Shown: piece after piece, positions 43,884 through 52,210 of the stretch
Numbering within the stretch: the stretch's first letter is position 1
How the letters are laid out: every line of letters starts with the position of its first letter
NCBI GenBank assembly: GCA_016926805.1
Contig: JAFGNV010000097.1
Span: 1-56,837, forward strand
Reading direction: 5' to 3'
From: Anaerolineae bacterium
GTDB taxonomy: Bacteria; Chloroflexota; Anaerolineae; 4572-78; J111
DNA: 56,837 bases
Notes under the pieces: generated by a model
Database searches by the model: none
The model's input: only the letters and a program-made list of their open reading frames with translations
What the model was told of the DNA's origin: nothing
Position numbers and translations under genes: made by a program

Positions 43884-44183
43884 ATAATAGTCATACCAGC
43901 CAAACGCCGCCAGACGGTTAAAGTTACGAATACCTCAAATAGACGAATGACGCTAATAGTCTGACTATTGGCAAAATTTGTGTACCTGTGCAATAGCGGC
44001 ACAGAGAAGGGGGGATAGTGGGGGGGACTACCCCCCAACCCCCCGCCCCTTCGGGGGATTTTTCGACTTATTGCACCGGTCGAAATTCGTATATTTGCGT
44101 TATCATACGCGAAGTCACTTCGCGATAGAATTTAGCGCCCCCAAACACTGAAACGGGCATCTATAAAAGCCAGAGTGACCTTT
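43884..44183. other. Intergenic stretch with several small palindromes
   Basis: A 300-bp gap before the ATPase gene holds AATAGTCTGACTATT (43955-43969), a G/C-tract block (about 44010-44060) and CGCGAAGTCACTTCGCG (44109-44125). The G/C block is similar in style to family A but not alignable over its full length. No convincing promoter was found. Confidence 0.45.
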
Positions 44184-45779
44184 ATGACCGAAACAACTTA
44201 TGCCGTTGAAATGAAAGATGTCGTGGTTCGTTTTCCCGGCGTGCTGGCTAACGACCACGTAAACTTCACGCTGAAACAGGGAGAAATTCATGCCCTGCTG
44301 GGAGAAAATGGCGCGGGCAAAAGCACCCTCATGAATGTGCTGGCCGGACTTTATCGGCCAACCGCCGGTACCATCAAAATCTTTGGCGACCCCGTCGATT
44401 TTCACTCCCCCAAGGATTCCATAGCCAAAGGCATTGGCATGATCCACCAGCACTTTATGCTGGTCCCCACCCAAACCGTCACCGAAAATATTTTGTTGGG
44501 CCTTAATGAACCGCGCTTCTTTATGAGGCTGAATGAGTACGACCAGAAAGTGCTGGCCTTGGAAAAACAATTTGGCTTGCGGGTTGACCCCAAGGCCTAT
44601 ATCTGGCAGCTTTCCGTAGGTGAGCAGCAGCGGGTGGAAATTTTGAAAGTGCTGTATCGGGGGGCCAATATTTTGATTATGGACGAACCTACCGCGGTGC
44701 TGGCGCCTCGAGAAATTGATGATTTAATGAACACCATGCGCTCAATGACCGAACAAGGTAAATCGATTGTGTTTATCAGCCACAAACTCCACGAGGTGGC
44801 CGCCATTGCCGACCGGATTACGGTGTTGCGCAAAGGCAAAGTCACTGCCGAGGGGTACAGTATGGCAGGCGTCACCAAACAAGATTTGGCCCGGCTGATG
44901 GTGGGTCGAGATGTGGTGTTTACCGTAGAAAAGAAACCGCACGTCCCCGGCAACGTGGTGCTGGAAGTCAACAATGTCCACGCCGACAACGATAAGGGAG
45001 TCCCGGCCCTGCACGGGTTGTCATTGGAGGTTCGGAGCGGGGAGATATTGGGCATCGCGGGTGTGGCCGGCAATGGTCAAAGTGAATTGGCGCAAGTGAT
45101 TTGTGGTTTGCGGCCGTGTAAGGGGAGCATAAAAATCAACGGCAGAGAAGTCAGCAACCAGCCTCCACTCACCGCTATACAAAGTGGAGTATCGTATGTC
45201 CCCGAAGATCGCACCGGGGTAGGCAGCGCCCCCAATCTGAGCATTACCAGTAACACTATTATGAAGAATTATTATGAGAGACCCATTGGGAACGGCTGGA
45301 GCATTAATTTCCCCGTGGCGCATGACCGGGCGGAGAAACTGAAAGCGCAGTATGACATTTTGGCCCCCAGCGTTGATACGCTGGTCCGAACCCTCTCGGG
45401 CGGAAATCTACAAAAAGTCATTTTAGCCCGCGAGATTTCGTCGGAGCCGCAGTTGATGGTGGCGGTGCAACCCACGCGCGGCTTAGATGTTGGCGCCATC
45501 GAGGCCATCCAAACGCTGCTACTGGCACAACGCGATGCCGGTACAGCGGTTTTACTGGTGTCCGAAGAGTTGGAGGAATTGTTCGCCTTGAGCGACCGCA
45601 TTGCGGTGATTTTTGATGGCAAAATCATGGGTACCGTTGATGCCGATAAAGCCGACATTGACGAGATTGGGTTGATGATGACAGGAAGCGAGCTTCCTGG
45701 CCGCAGTCAGCCTGACGGTCCGCCTGCCGCCACGCAGCCAGCCAATGCAGATACCCCAAACCCGGTTCAGAAAGGATAA
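44184..45779 (+). CDS. ABC transporter ATP-binding protein, two ATPase domains
   Basis: 531 residues from the ATG at 44184; a GTG three codons upstream is also possible and neither has a strong ribosome site. Domain 1 has Walker A GENGAGKST at 40-48, signature LSVGEQQRVEIL and Walker B ILIMDEPTAVLAP. Domain 2 has a degenerate Walker A (GVAGNGQSE), signature LSGGNLQKVILARE and VAVQPTRGLDVGA. This double-domain form with an inactive second site is usual for sugar and nucleoside importers of the RbsA/NupO kind. It powers the two permeases encoded immediately downstream. Confidence 0.92.
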   Translation: MTETTYAVEMKDVVVRFPGVLANDHVNFTLKQGEIHALLGENGAGKSTLMNVLAGLYRPTAGTIKIFGDPVDFHSPKDSIAKGIGMIHQHFMLVPTQTVTENILLGLNEPRFFMRLNEYDQKVLALEKQFGLRVDPKAYIWQLSVGEQQRVEILKVLYRGANILIMDEPTAVLAPREIDDLMNTMRSMTEQGKSIVFISHKLHEVAAIADRITVLRKGKVTAEGYSMAGVTKQDLARLMVGRDVVFTVEKKPHVPGNVVLEVNNVHADNDKGVPALHGLSLEVRSGEILGIAGVAGNGQSELAQVICGLRPCKGSIKINGREVSNQPPLTAIQSGVSYVPEDRTGVGSAPNLSITSNTIMKNYYERPIGNGWSINFPVAHDRAEKLKAQYDILAPSVDTLVRTLSGGNLQKVILAREISSEPQLMVAVQPTRGLDVGAIEAIQTLLLAQRDAGTAVLLVSEELEELFALSDRIAVIFDGKIMGTVDADKADIDEIGLMMTGSELPGRSQPDGPPAATQPANADTPNPVQKG

Positions 45780-45786
45780 ACAGCCA

Positions 45787-46980
45787 ATGTCGACATCTGC
45801 TGCCACCAAACGTAAATTTCAATGGCCCATTTCCCTTTCTTTTGAAAAACGGATTGAGGAGGAGCCTAAATGGCTGCCGGTTGCCACGTCTATCGGATCG
45901 GTGGTGGTGGCGTTTGTCATCAGCGGGCTGCTCCTGAAAATGGTGGGAGGCGAGCCGCTGCGGGTGGCCGTGTTCTTCTTTCAGGCGACCTTTGGTAGTT
46001 GGGCAGTTTTTTCGGATACCCTGGTCAAAGCGACGCCGCTGATTCTGGTTGGCCTGGCCTGTACGGTAGCCTTCAGAATGAAAATGTGGAACATTGGGGC
46101 CGAAGGACAATTTTACATCGGCGCGTTTGCGGCCAGCCTGGTGGTGCTGGTGCCGCTGGTACCGCCCGGCAGTTCCAAATGGCTCACTATTGGCGCAATG
46201 ATGCTGATGGGCTTGATTGGCGGCGCGGCCTGGGGTTTTGTACCCGGTTTTCTCAAAGCACGGTTTCACGTAAACGAAATTATTACCACCTTGATGCTCA
46301 ACTACATTGCCATTTTGTGGAATAATTTTTGGATCTTCAACAAATGGAGTGATGCCGGTTTTCAAATGACCCCCCCGTTTGACAAAGCCGCCTGGCTACC
46401 CCGCCTCACCGAATACGCTCGCCCCTTTAAAAACTTCATGGAAACATCCGACTCGTTTCTGGTGCCATTTTTAACCAGGATCGGGTTGGGTAGTATTTCG
46501 GGGATGACTCTGCATTTTGGGTTTATCATTGCCCTGGTGGCAGTGACGATTGTATGGTGGGTTTTAGAGCGCAGCCGCTGGGGTTTTGAGATTAAGCTGA
46601 CCGGCGACAACCAAAATGCCGCCCGCTACGCCGGTATAAAAATTGCCCGCAATATTATTTTGGTGATGATGTTCTCCGGGGCGCTGGCCGGGTTAGCCGG
46701 GATGTCGGAAGTGAGCGGGGTGGTTCACCGGCTGCAAGAACGCATTTCACCGGGGTACGGCTTTACGGGCATCATTATTGCCTGGCTGGCCAAACTCAAT
46801 CCCTTTGCCGTGGTGCCGGTGGCCATTCTCTTTGGCGCGCTGATTGTGGCCGGACGGGAAATTCAACCGTCGGGGTTGGCCTCGCTGCTCCAGGGTATTG
46901 TGTTGTTTATGGTGATCAGCAGCGATGTTTTGTTGCGTTACAGAATTTGTTTGGTGCGAAACACGGGAGAGGCCGCATGA
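45787..46980 (+). CDS. ABC transporter permease (nucleoside-type), first subunit
   Basis: 397 residues from the ATG at 45787, 7 bp after the ATPase stop, with GAAAGGA upstream. It belongs to the BPD_transp_2 permease family (NupP-like). About nine membrane helices are present, with the signature segments KATPLILVGLACTVAFRMK, MWNIGAEGQFYIGAFAA and VNEIITTLMLNYIA. The stop overlaps the next start (ATGA), so the two permeases are translationally coupled. Confidence 0.93.
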   Translation: MSTSAATKRKFQWPISLSFEKRIEEEPKWLPVATSIGSVVVAFVISGLLLKMVGGEPLRVAVFFFQATFGSWAVFSDTLVKATPLILVGLACTVAFRMKMWNIGAEGQFYIGAFAASLVVLVPLVPPGSSKWLTIGAMMLMGLIGGAAWGFVPGFLKARFHVNEIITTLMLNYIAILWNNFWIFNKWSDAGFQMTPPFDKAAWLPRLTEYARPFKNFMETSDSFLVPFLTRIGLGSISGMTLHFGFIIALVAVTIVWWVLERSRWGFEIKLTGDNQNAARYAGIKIARNIILVMMFSGALAGLAGMSEVSGVVHRLQERISPGYGFTGIIIAWLAKLNPFAVVPVAILFGALIVAGREIQPSGLASLLQGIVLFMVISSDVLLRYRICLVRNTGEAA

Positions 46981-47939
46981 ACCTCATCATTATTCTCCAC
47001 GCCGGATTGGCCACGGGTACTATTTTGCTTTATGCCGCCATTGGCGAAATCTATGCCGAGCGCTCCGGTATCCTCAACCTCGGCGTCGAAGGTATGATGC
47101 TGCTGGGGGCAATGGCCGGGTTCAGTACATCGCTGGCCACGGGTAATGCCTGGATAGGCGTGTTAGTGGCTATTATTGCGGGCGGTGTTTTGAGTTTGGC
47201 CCATGGCCTGGTTACCATTCACTTTCAGGCCGACCAGGTAGTAAGCGGTTTATCGCTGACATTTTTGGGTACGGGATTGGCGCTGGTGCTGGGCGAGGGA
47301 TTGACCGGTCAAAATCCACCGCTGATTCCAGCGTTTGATATTCCAATGTTGAGCAGTATCCCTTTTATTGGCCCTATCTTCTTTACCAATCATAGCGTGC
47401 TGGTTTATCTTGGCTATCTCTTTGCCCCGGTGGCGTGGTATTACATAGCCAAAACTCGCCCCGGCTTGCATCTGCGCGCTGTGGGCGAAAAACCGGAAGC
47501 TGCGGACACCATGGGCGTCAACGTGTATGGGTTGCGGTATCTTTATGTATTTGTAGGGGGATGTCTGGCCGGTTTGGCCGGTGTAACCATCAGCCTGTCG
47601 GTATCACCGGGCTGGTACAGCGCGCAAACCACTTCCGGGCAGGGCTGGATTGCTATTGCCCTGGTGATTTTTGCCCAATGGAATCCGCTGCGGGCCGCGC
47701 TGGGCGCGTATCTGTTTGGTGCGTTGCGGCGGGGCATTTTAGACCTGCAAGGTCCGGCCACCCTGTTTGGTTTCACCAATCCCCTTTACATCAACTCTAA
47801 CTGGGGCTTTTTCTTGCAAATGACCCCCTACATTTTGACCATTGTGGCCCTGATGTTGGGGTCACGCGCCGTCGCCCGCAAGCGCCTCGGGTCGCCGTCG
47901 GCATTGGGGCTGCCTTACATTCGTGGGGAGCGGTCGTAA
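46977..47939 (+). CDS. ABC transporter permease (nucleoside-type), second subunit
   Basis: 320 residues from the ATG at 46977, overlapping the previous stop. It is NupQ-like, with GEIYAERSGILNLGVEGMM and VVSGLSLTFLGTGLA as family signatures and eight to nine helices. It completes the importer made of lipoprotein, ATPase and two permeases. The gene ends 45 bp before the small-RNA promoter, with no terminator of its own visible. Confidence 0.93.
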   Translation: MNLIIILHAGLATGTILLYAAIGEIYAERSGILNLGVEGMMLLGAMAGFSTSLATGNAWIGVLVAIIAGGVLSLAHGLVTIHFQADQVVSGLSLTFLGTGLALVLGEGLTGQNPPLIPAFDIPMLSSIPFIGPIFFTNHSVLVYLGYLFAPVAWYYIAKTRPGLHLRAVGEKPEAADTMGVNVYGLRYLYVFVGGCLAGLAGVTISLSVSPGWYSAQTTSGQGWIAIALVIFAQWNPLRAALGAYLFGALRRGILDLQGPATLFGFTNPLYINSNWGFFLQMTPYILTIVALMLGSRAVARKRLGSPSALGLPYIRGERS

Positions 47940-47983
47940 GTAACTATCACCTGCCAGTGGGTGAAATCTTCACGGAAAATTTA

Positions 47984-48012
47984 CAGACAGCAACGTTGAT
48001 TTGTGTTATAGT
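47984..48012 (+). promoter_or_regulatory. Promoter for the small-RNA candidate
   Basis: An extended -10 (TGTTATAGT, box at 48007-48012) has CAGACA (47984-47989) 17 bp upstream. The predicted start is near 48019, at the left base of the folded region. Confidence 0.5.
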
Positions 48013-48019
48013 AGGGACA

Positions 48020-48224
48020 GTGAACAACCTGTTGCGTCGGAGCCCTCCCAGGTGGTTGCGCCCACAACCACCATTAAAAACCTCTTCTTTTTATCGGCCT
48101 GACTGACGCTGGAAGAATCTTCCCCAAAAATAAAAGACGCAACAGGCTTTTCTCGGGGCATCTAGTCCCACCCAACCCCGAGAAAAAAGGGCGCTCGTAA
48201 CCTCCCAAACGAGCGCTCTTTTTC
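48020..48224 (+). ncRNA. Candidate structured small RNA with intrinsic terminator
   Basis: A roughly 205-base region with no open frame of note. A perfect 11-bp long-range stem, CCTGTTGCGTC (48028-48038) with GACGCAACAGG (48136-48146), encloses the hairpins GGTGGTTG/CAACCACC (48051-48072) and GGAAG/CTTCC (48111-48123). An 11-bp stem TTTTCTCGGGG/CCCCGAGAAAA (48148-48186) follows, then the terminator. Open C-rich stretches with TCCC or CCTC (near 48045, 48080, 48120 and 48166) could pair with ribosome-binding sites. It is not recognised as 6S, SRP, tmRNA or RNase P RNA. Confidence 0.55.
48191..48223 (+). terminator. Intrinsic terminator of the small-RNA candidate
   Basis: GCGCTCGT (48191-48198) and ACGAGCGC (48209-48216) form a perfect stem, extended by G-U and G-C pairs, with five T residues at 48219-48223. 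Confidence 0.85.
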
Positions 48225-48257
48225 TTTTTGGCTTACTTCCAGAATTCAGGAATAGGG

Positions 48258-48355
48258 TGCGTCTCAAAAATTTAGGATGCATTGGCCGCCGGCCGGAGGG
48301 CTTGGGGTTTGTTCCCAACTACCCCCTGGCCTGCCCATATTTTGGAGCAGACCCC
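48258..48355. repeat. Possible worn family A copy
   Basis: It begins GGTGCGTC like the element at 95-202 and ends with CCCCCTGGCCTGCCC ... TTTTGGAGCAGACCCC, which parallels the third hairpin and end of family A. The middle is replaced by GGCCGCCGGCCGG. Similarity is partial, so the assignment is tentative. Confidence 0.35.
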
Positions 48356-48370
48356 CAGGAATAAACGAAT

Positions 48371-48399
48371 TTGTCAAGCTTTTTGAACACGGGTATAAT
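48371..48399 (+). promoter_or_regulatory. Strong sigma70-type promoter
   Basis: TTGTCA (48371-48376), a 17-bp spacer and a perfect TATAAT (48394-48399), 61 bp before the start of the 531-residue gene. Confidence 0.75.
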
Positions 48400-48459
48400 T
48401 AGCTGACCCTTATTCTTTCATAAACAATAATCTTCAATGCACTAGAGGTATTCCCTGTC

Positions 48460-50055
48460 TTGTCTCAACGTAAAACGCAAACCCCTGCCTATTGGCAAGA
48501 ACAATTCTCGGTTAGCGACCAAGATATTGAATTCATCTACAACAAAATCCTGGAAGAAAATCGCCTGTTCAGCCTGGATGACATTGCGACCCTCCTGGTA
48601 AAACGTCGCTGTGATGCCGAGGAAATAGAAAGCAGAAGCGAACTCCAGCAGGGCAGAATCTATCAACCCGACGAAAGCTATACGGTTGATGAGCAGATTA
48701 TCTTCCCTCTCTTTGATTTTGCTCTGGGCCGGGTTCAATATACCCGCGAAGCCCGCCATCCCGATTACGGCGCCTTTACTGCCCTTGGTGTTGCTTTTGA
48801 AAAAGGTGGGCCTACCCGCGAGTTTGTGGCGAGTTTCTCTCACCCTCATCCTTTGAACGCCGGCATGCAAAGCCTGGCCAACCTGCAAGGAATGCTATCG
48901 CCGGAGGAACTCTATCAAAAACACCGCGATTTTATCCGTCCTGAGGTTAAAACGGTTCTGGAAAACAACGATGACTTTGTGGAGTTTCACGAGCAGTACT
49001 TTCTGAATGATTTGCTTACAAGTTTTCACGAAGGGTTATTCAATATTGCCGATGCGGCTATTGATATAACGGGTGGGCCGTTAAGCGTTGACGCCCTCAT
49101 TGAGCAAATGGGCCTGTCCAACAGCGAAGCTCCCCCCGATCTGGTTCGTTTTTCGGTTAATTATCGCCTGGACAACGATGAACGTTTTGACGACGTCGGC
49201 CCGGCCGGGCAGGTATTGTGGTATTTGGAACGGCTGGAACCGCCCGAGGTGCACCACCCCCCACGTCGCCTGCAAATGGTTGAGCAATCTTACAACGCCA
49301 GTTCTTTTGATAATGACCTGCGCGGCTTATTGGCTCAAATAGATGATGAAGTCACCAACCCGGCCCAAATCCCGGTGGTGGGGCCAGAGATTGACCGGGT
49401 TACCGTTGTGCTCAATTACCCCCACTGGCGAGTGGGCACCTTGCCCTTAACGCCCAAAACCCAATCTTTTTTCCCTCTCAGCCATTACAATCCGGTGCTT
49501 TTTGAATTTGTTGACGGGCGTACCGGCAACACTTTTCCCGGCTGGGGGGTGTTAAGCGGCAAGTACGTGTTTGGATTGGATCAGTGGTACCGAAAAAATA
49601 AGTTGCCGGTTGGCGCTTATATCGACATCAAACGCACCCATGATCCCATGCGAGTGATTGTGGATTACCAGGCCACCCGGACCCAACGTGATTGGATCCG
49701 AATGGCGGCGGTAGCTAACCACAGGCTTACCTTCCAAATGAACACCACCCCGATTGCCTGCAAATATGACGACCTGATGATCATTGGCGACACAAACCAG
49801 GCGGAGATTGACCGGCTGTGGCTCAATGCCGAAGAAAAGGAATTACGTGTCTTCGATGTGCTATGCAATATATTCCCGGAGTTATCTAAACTCAATCCGC
49901 AAAGCACGGTTCATGCCAAAACGCTCTATAGCGCCGTCAATGTAATCCGTAGAGTTTCGCCCGGCCTGGTTTTTCAGACCCTAACCGAACACGACTGTTT
50001 TATACCAATCAATCACGGTTATTGGACTTACGATCCTGAGTTGCGCGATAAATAA
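48460..50055 (+). CDS. Uncharacterised Chloroflexota-type protein
   Basis: 531 residues from TTG (48460), with GAGG about 12 bases upstream. No signal peptide or membrane helix. Residues about 15-55 look like a winged-helix or similar small helical domain (EFIYNKILEENRLFSLDDIA). Residues about 65-120 form a beta-rich module (YQPDESYTVDEQIIFPLFDF, then VQYTREARHPDYGAFTALGV) of a kind I associate with Chloroflexota hypothetical proteins. The remainder is helical, then beta-rich with many Trp and Pro. A terminator and a 141-residue gene follow. No function can be assigned; a nucleic-acid-related role is only a guess from the N-terminal domain. Confidence 0.6.
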   Translation: MSQRKTQTPAYWQEQFSVSDQDIEFIYNKILEENRLFSLDDIATLLVKRRCDAEEIESRSELQQGRIYQPDESYTVDEQIIFPLFDFALGRVQYTREARHPDYGAFTALGVAFEKGGPTREFVASFSHPHPLNAGMQSLANLQGMLSPEELYQKHRDFIRPEVKTVLENNDDFVEFHEQYFLNDLLTSFHEGLFNIADAAIDITGGPLSVDALIEQMGLSNSEAPPDLVRFSVNYRLDNDERFDDVGPAGQVLWYLERLEPPEVHHPPRRLQMVEQSYNASSFDNDLRGLLAQIDDEVTNPAQIPVVGPEIDRVTVVLNYPHWRVGTLPLTPKTQSFFPLSHYNPVLFEFVDGRTGNTFPGWGVLSGKYVFGLDQWYRKNKLPVGAYIDIKRTHDPMRVIVDYQATRTQRDWIRMAAVANHRLTFQMNTTPIACKYDDLMIIGDTNQAEIDRLWLNAEEKELRVFDVLCNIFPELSKLNPQSTVHAKTLYSAVNVIRRVSPGLVFQTLTEHDCFIPINHGYWTYDPELRDK

Positions 50056-50091
50056 TATCTGCCAGCTATTCCCCGGATGAGGATCGCCGAG

Positions 50092-50114
50092 CACCGCTTG
50101 ACTGCGGTGTTTTT
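50092..50114 (+). terminator. Intrinsic terminator
   Basis: CACCGC (50092-50097) and GCGGTG (50104-50109) with a 6-base loop and five T residues, 36 bases after the 531-residue gene. The stem is short but the shape is classical. Confidence 0.65.
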
Positions 50115-50169
50115 GGTGTGTCTCTGCCGGTAGTAATCCAATATTAGTAGCAAGGCATTCAATAATTAT

Positions 50170-50595
50170 ATGGCCAAATATATAAAACCTACCCTCGACA
50201 CACAATTTCATATCGACTTTGCCTGGTGGCAAAAGCAGGGACAGGAACTCAGAATTCACCTCCAAAGCCACGCTTGTGCCGAATGTCGAAAATATTGCCA
50301 GGAACAAGAATATCAAACATTTGATTGGGTGGATTCCCAAACAGGAGAAGTTTTCCAACTGGACCTGCTCTGGTATCATATTGCCGCCCATTGCGGTCAG
50401 GAACCTGATTTTATTGAAGAACACATTCCGTTGACCACAGCCATTTTTCGCGCTTTTATTGCCAACAACAATACGCCGCTCACGCCCGTTGAGATTCACC
50501 AGAGAATAAGGCAAAAATCTCCCACAACCATCTTGGGTACTATTGGCGGGCGAAAAATATACAACGGCATTCGACCCGTGGTCTTGTCGGTCTGA
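50170..50595 (+). CDS. Small Cys/His-rich protein
   Basis: A 141-residue soluble protein. CAECRKYC (CxxCxxxC) at about 37-44 and HIAAHCGQ at about 90-97 could together bind zinc. The C-terminal part (TPLTPVEIHQRIRQKSPTTIL) looks like a winged-helix or helix-turn-helix. No strong ribosome site is visible. It follows the 531-residue gene on the same strand with a terminator in between. Family not recognised. Confidence 0.55.
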   Translation: MAKYIKPTLDTQFHIDFAWWQKQGQELRIHLQSHACAECRKYCQEQEYQTFDWVDSQTGEVFQLDLLWYHIAAHCGQEPDFIEEHIPLTTAIFRAFIANNNTPLTPVEIHQRIRQKSPTTILGTIGGRKIYNGIRPVVLSV

Positions 50596-50615
50596 ATTTT
50601 GGGTAACGGACAGCA

Positions 50616-50661
50616 TATTACGTATTTCGTAAAATATCTATGTGCTACGAAATACGTAATA
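50616..50661. repeat. Perfect 16-bp inverted repeat, AT-rich
   Basis: TATTACGTATTTCGTA (50616-50631) and TACGAAATACGTAATA (50646-50661) enclose a 14-base loop. It is unlike families A to D, has no T-tract and begins 21 bases after the Cys/His-rich gene. Confidence 0.85.
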
Positions 50662-50715
50662 GAATTTGGAACACTTATTTTTTGAAACTGCCTTATGGCC
50701 GGTAGGGTTAACAGG

Positions 50716-50737
50716 CCGCCCTGAGGGCGGTTTTTTT
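50716..50737 (+). terminator. Intrinsic terminator
   Basis: CCGCCC (50716-50721) and GGGCGG (50725-50730) with a 3-base loop and seven T residues. Confidence 0.9.
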
Positions 50738-50808
50738 GTGCTTCTTACTGGCGTAATTCCTCGCTTAAGACTAAAATAGATTCAGCGTTTAGGATGGAAG
50801 CTGGATCA

Positions 50809-52107
50809 ATGGCCGATTTTGGGAAAGTGGTTAAGTTATTCGTCGGTTTGATTGCGTTGTTACTTTGGATCGCAATATTGACCCCGTTTGCCCCCCTTCA
50901 CGCCCAGGAAAATCAGGGGAACCCTGAAAATTTTACTTACACCGTTCAGCCCGGCGATACGCTGACCCTGATTGCGCTTCGGTACAACCTTAAGCTGGCT
51001 GGCATCATTCTGGCTAATAACTTATCGAACCCTAACCTGATTTTTCCGGGCCAACAGATCATCCTGCCTGGGGTGATGTTATCACCAGCACCTTCTACTC
51101 CTCCCGGTGCATCACCGCCAGCCGTTGATCAAACTCACCTCGTTCAACCCGGTGAGACCTTATTTGGCATCGCCAATTTGTATGGCGTTTCCATCGGGGC
51201 TATGGTGTTGGCCAATGATCTGGCCAATCCCGATGTGCTCTATGTTGGCCAAACATTGCTGATTCCCAGCGGTCCTCCCCCCACTCCGGAACCGTTGCAG
51301 GCCCCTTTTGTGGCGGTGGAACTCTCCGAGCCAACGATTATTCAGGGACGCACCTTGGTTATAAAAGTGACTCTTTCAGAGGACGCCGGTCTCAGTGGTA
51401 TGTTTGAGGGGCGTCCGCTTTTTTTTAGTCAAGCCGGGAACCAGCAACGATGGAGCATCATCGCCATCCACACCCTGACCGAACCCAATATTTACCCCAT
51501 CACGCTCACCGCCACGCGACCCGACGGCGCTGCGGTGACCACTTACGAAAATGTCACCGTAGCGGCGGGACCCTATGGCACCGAAGACATTCAATTTGAT
51601 GACGAGCGCAGTGAGTTGTTAGATGCAGAGTTAATTGAACTGGAACAAAAAAAGTTGGTCAATCTCTGGTCGCAGGTAACGCCGCGACCGCTTTGGGAAG
51701 GGCCGTTCCGGTATCCGGTTGAGGTTAGCTCCTTGCGGATCACCAGCCACTATGGCACGCGGCGTAGTTACAACGGCGGCCCGGCGACCAGCTTTCATGG
51801 CGGTACTGATTTTGGCGGCGGTGTTGGGGCGCCCATCTATGCGGCGGCAGCCGGCAGGGTGGTTCTGGCCGAGCCGCTGACCGTGCGGGGTAACACCGTT
51901 TTAATCGATCACGGGATGGGCCTATTTAGCGGCTATTTCCATCAAAACCAGTTAGTGGTTAGCCAGGGGCAGGAAGTTCAGGCGGGCGCCCTGATTGGTT
52001 ATATGGGCAGCACCGGCCTGGTTACCGGACCCCACTTGCATTGGGAAATACGGCTGCAAGGTATTGCCGTTGAGCCACTTCAATGGATCCAACAGGAGAT
52101 TCCATAA
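50809..52107 (+). CDS. LysM-M23 peptidoglycan endopeptidase
   Basis: 432 residues from the ATG at 50809; an in-frame ATG at 50794 is an alternative and neither has a strong ribosome site. The signal peptide is about 1-33 (ending PLHAQ). There are two LysM domains (about 45-92 and 111-158; TYTVQPGDTLTLIALRYN and HLVQPGETLFGIANLYG), a beta-rich middle region, and a complete M23 domain at about 300-425. The zinc site is intact: FHGGTDFG provides HxxxD and PHLHWEI provides HxH. In contrast to the degenerate relative at 24765, this protein should be an active cell-wall endopeptidase. Confidence 0.92.
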   Translation: MADFGKVVKLFVGLIALLLWIAILTPFAPLHAQENQGNPENFTYTVQPGDTLTLIALRYNLKLAGIILANNLSNPNLIFPGQQIILPGVMLSPAPSTPPGASPPAVDQTHLVQPGETLFGIANLYGVSIGAMVLANDLANPDVLYVGQTLLIPSGPPPTPEPLQAPFVAVELSEPTIIQGRTLVIKVTLSEDAGLSGMFEGRPLFFSQAGNQQRWSIIAIHTLTEPNIYPITLTATRPDGAAVTTYENVTVAAGPYGTEDIQFDDERSELLDAELIELEQKKLVNLWSQVTPRPLWEGPFRYPVEVSSLRITSHYGTRRSYNGGPATSFHGGTDFGGGVGAPIYAAAAGRVVLAEPLTVRGNTVLIDHGMGLFSGYFHQNQLVVSQGQEVQAGALIGYMGSTGLVTGPHLHWEIRLQGIAVEPLQWIQQEIP

Positions 52108-52210
52108 TTTTATAGAACTTGCGCATCCTGAGCCTTCGTCTTACTCAGGCCGGGGTAGCCCGGCAAAGGCGTATTCAAGGGCGCGACCCTAAATTTTCCG
52201 GAGTCATTCA

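Noticed and set aside
43990-44060. G/C-tract block considered as a further family A copy
   Set aside because: It shares only the alternating G and C runs; the diagnostic first and third hairpins of family A are absent.
48020-48224. Small-RNA candidate considered as 6S, SRP or RNase P RNA
   Set aside because: It lacks the large central bubble of 6S RNA, the conserved SRP tetraloop region and the RNase P core sequences as far as I can judge by eye.
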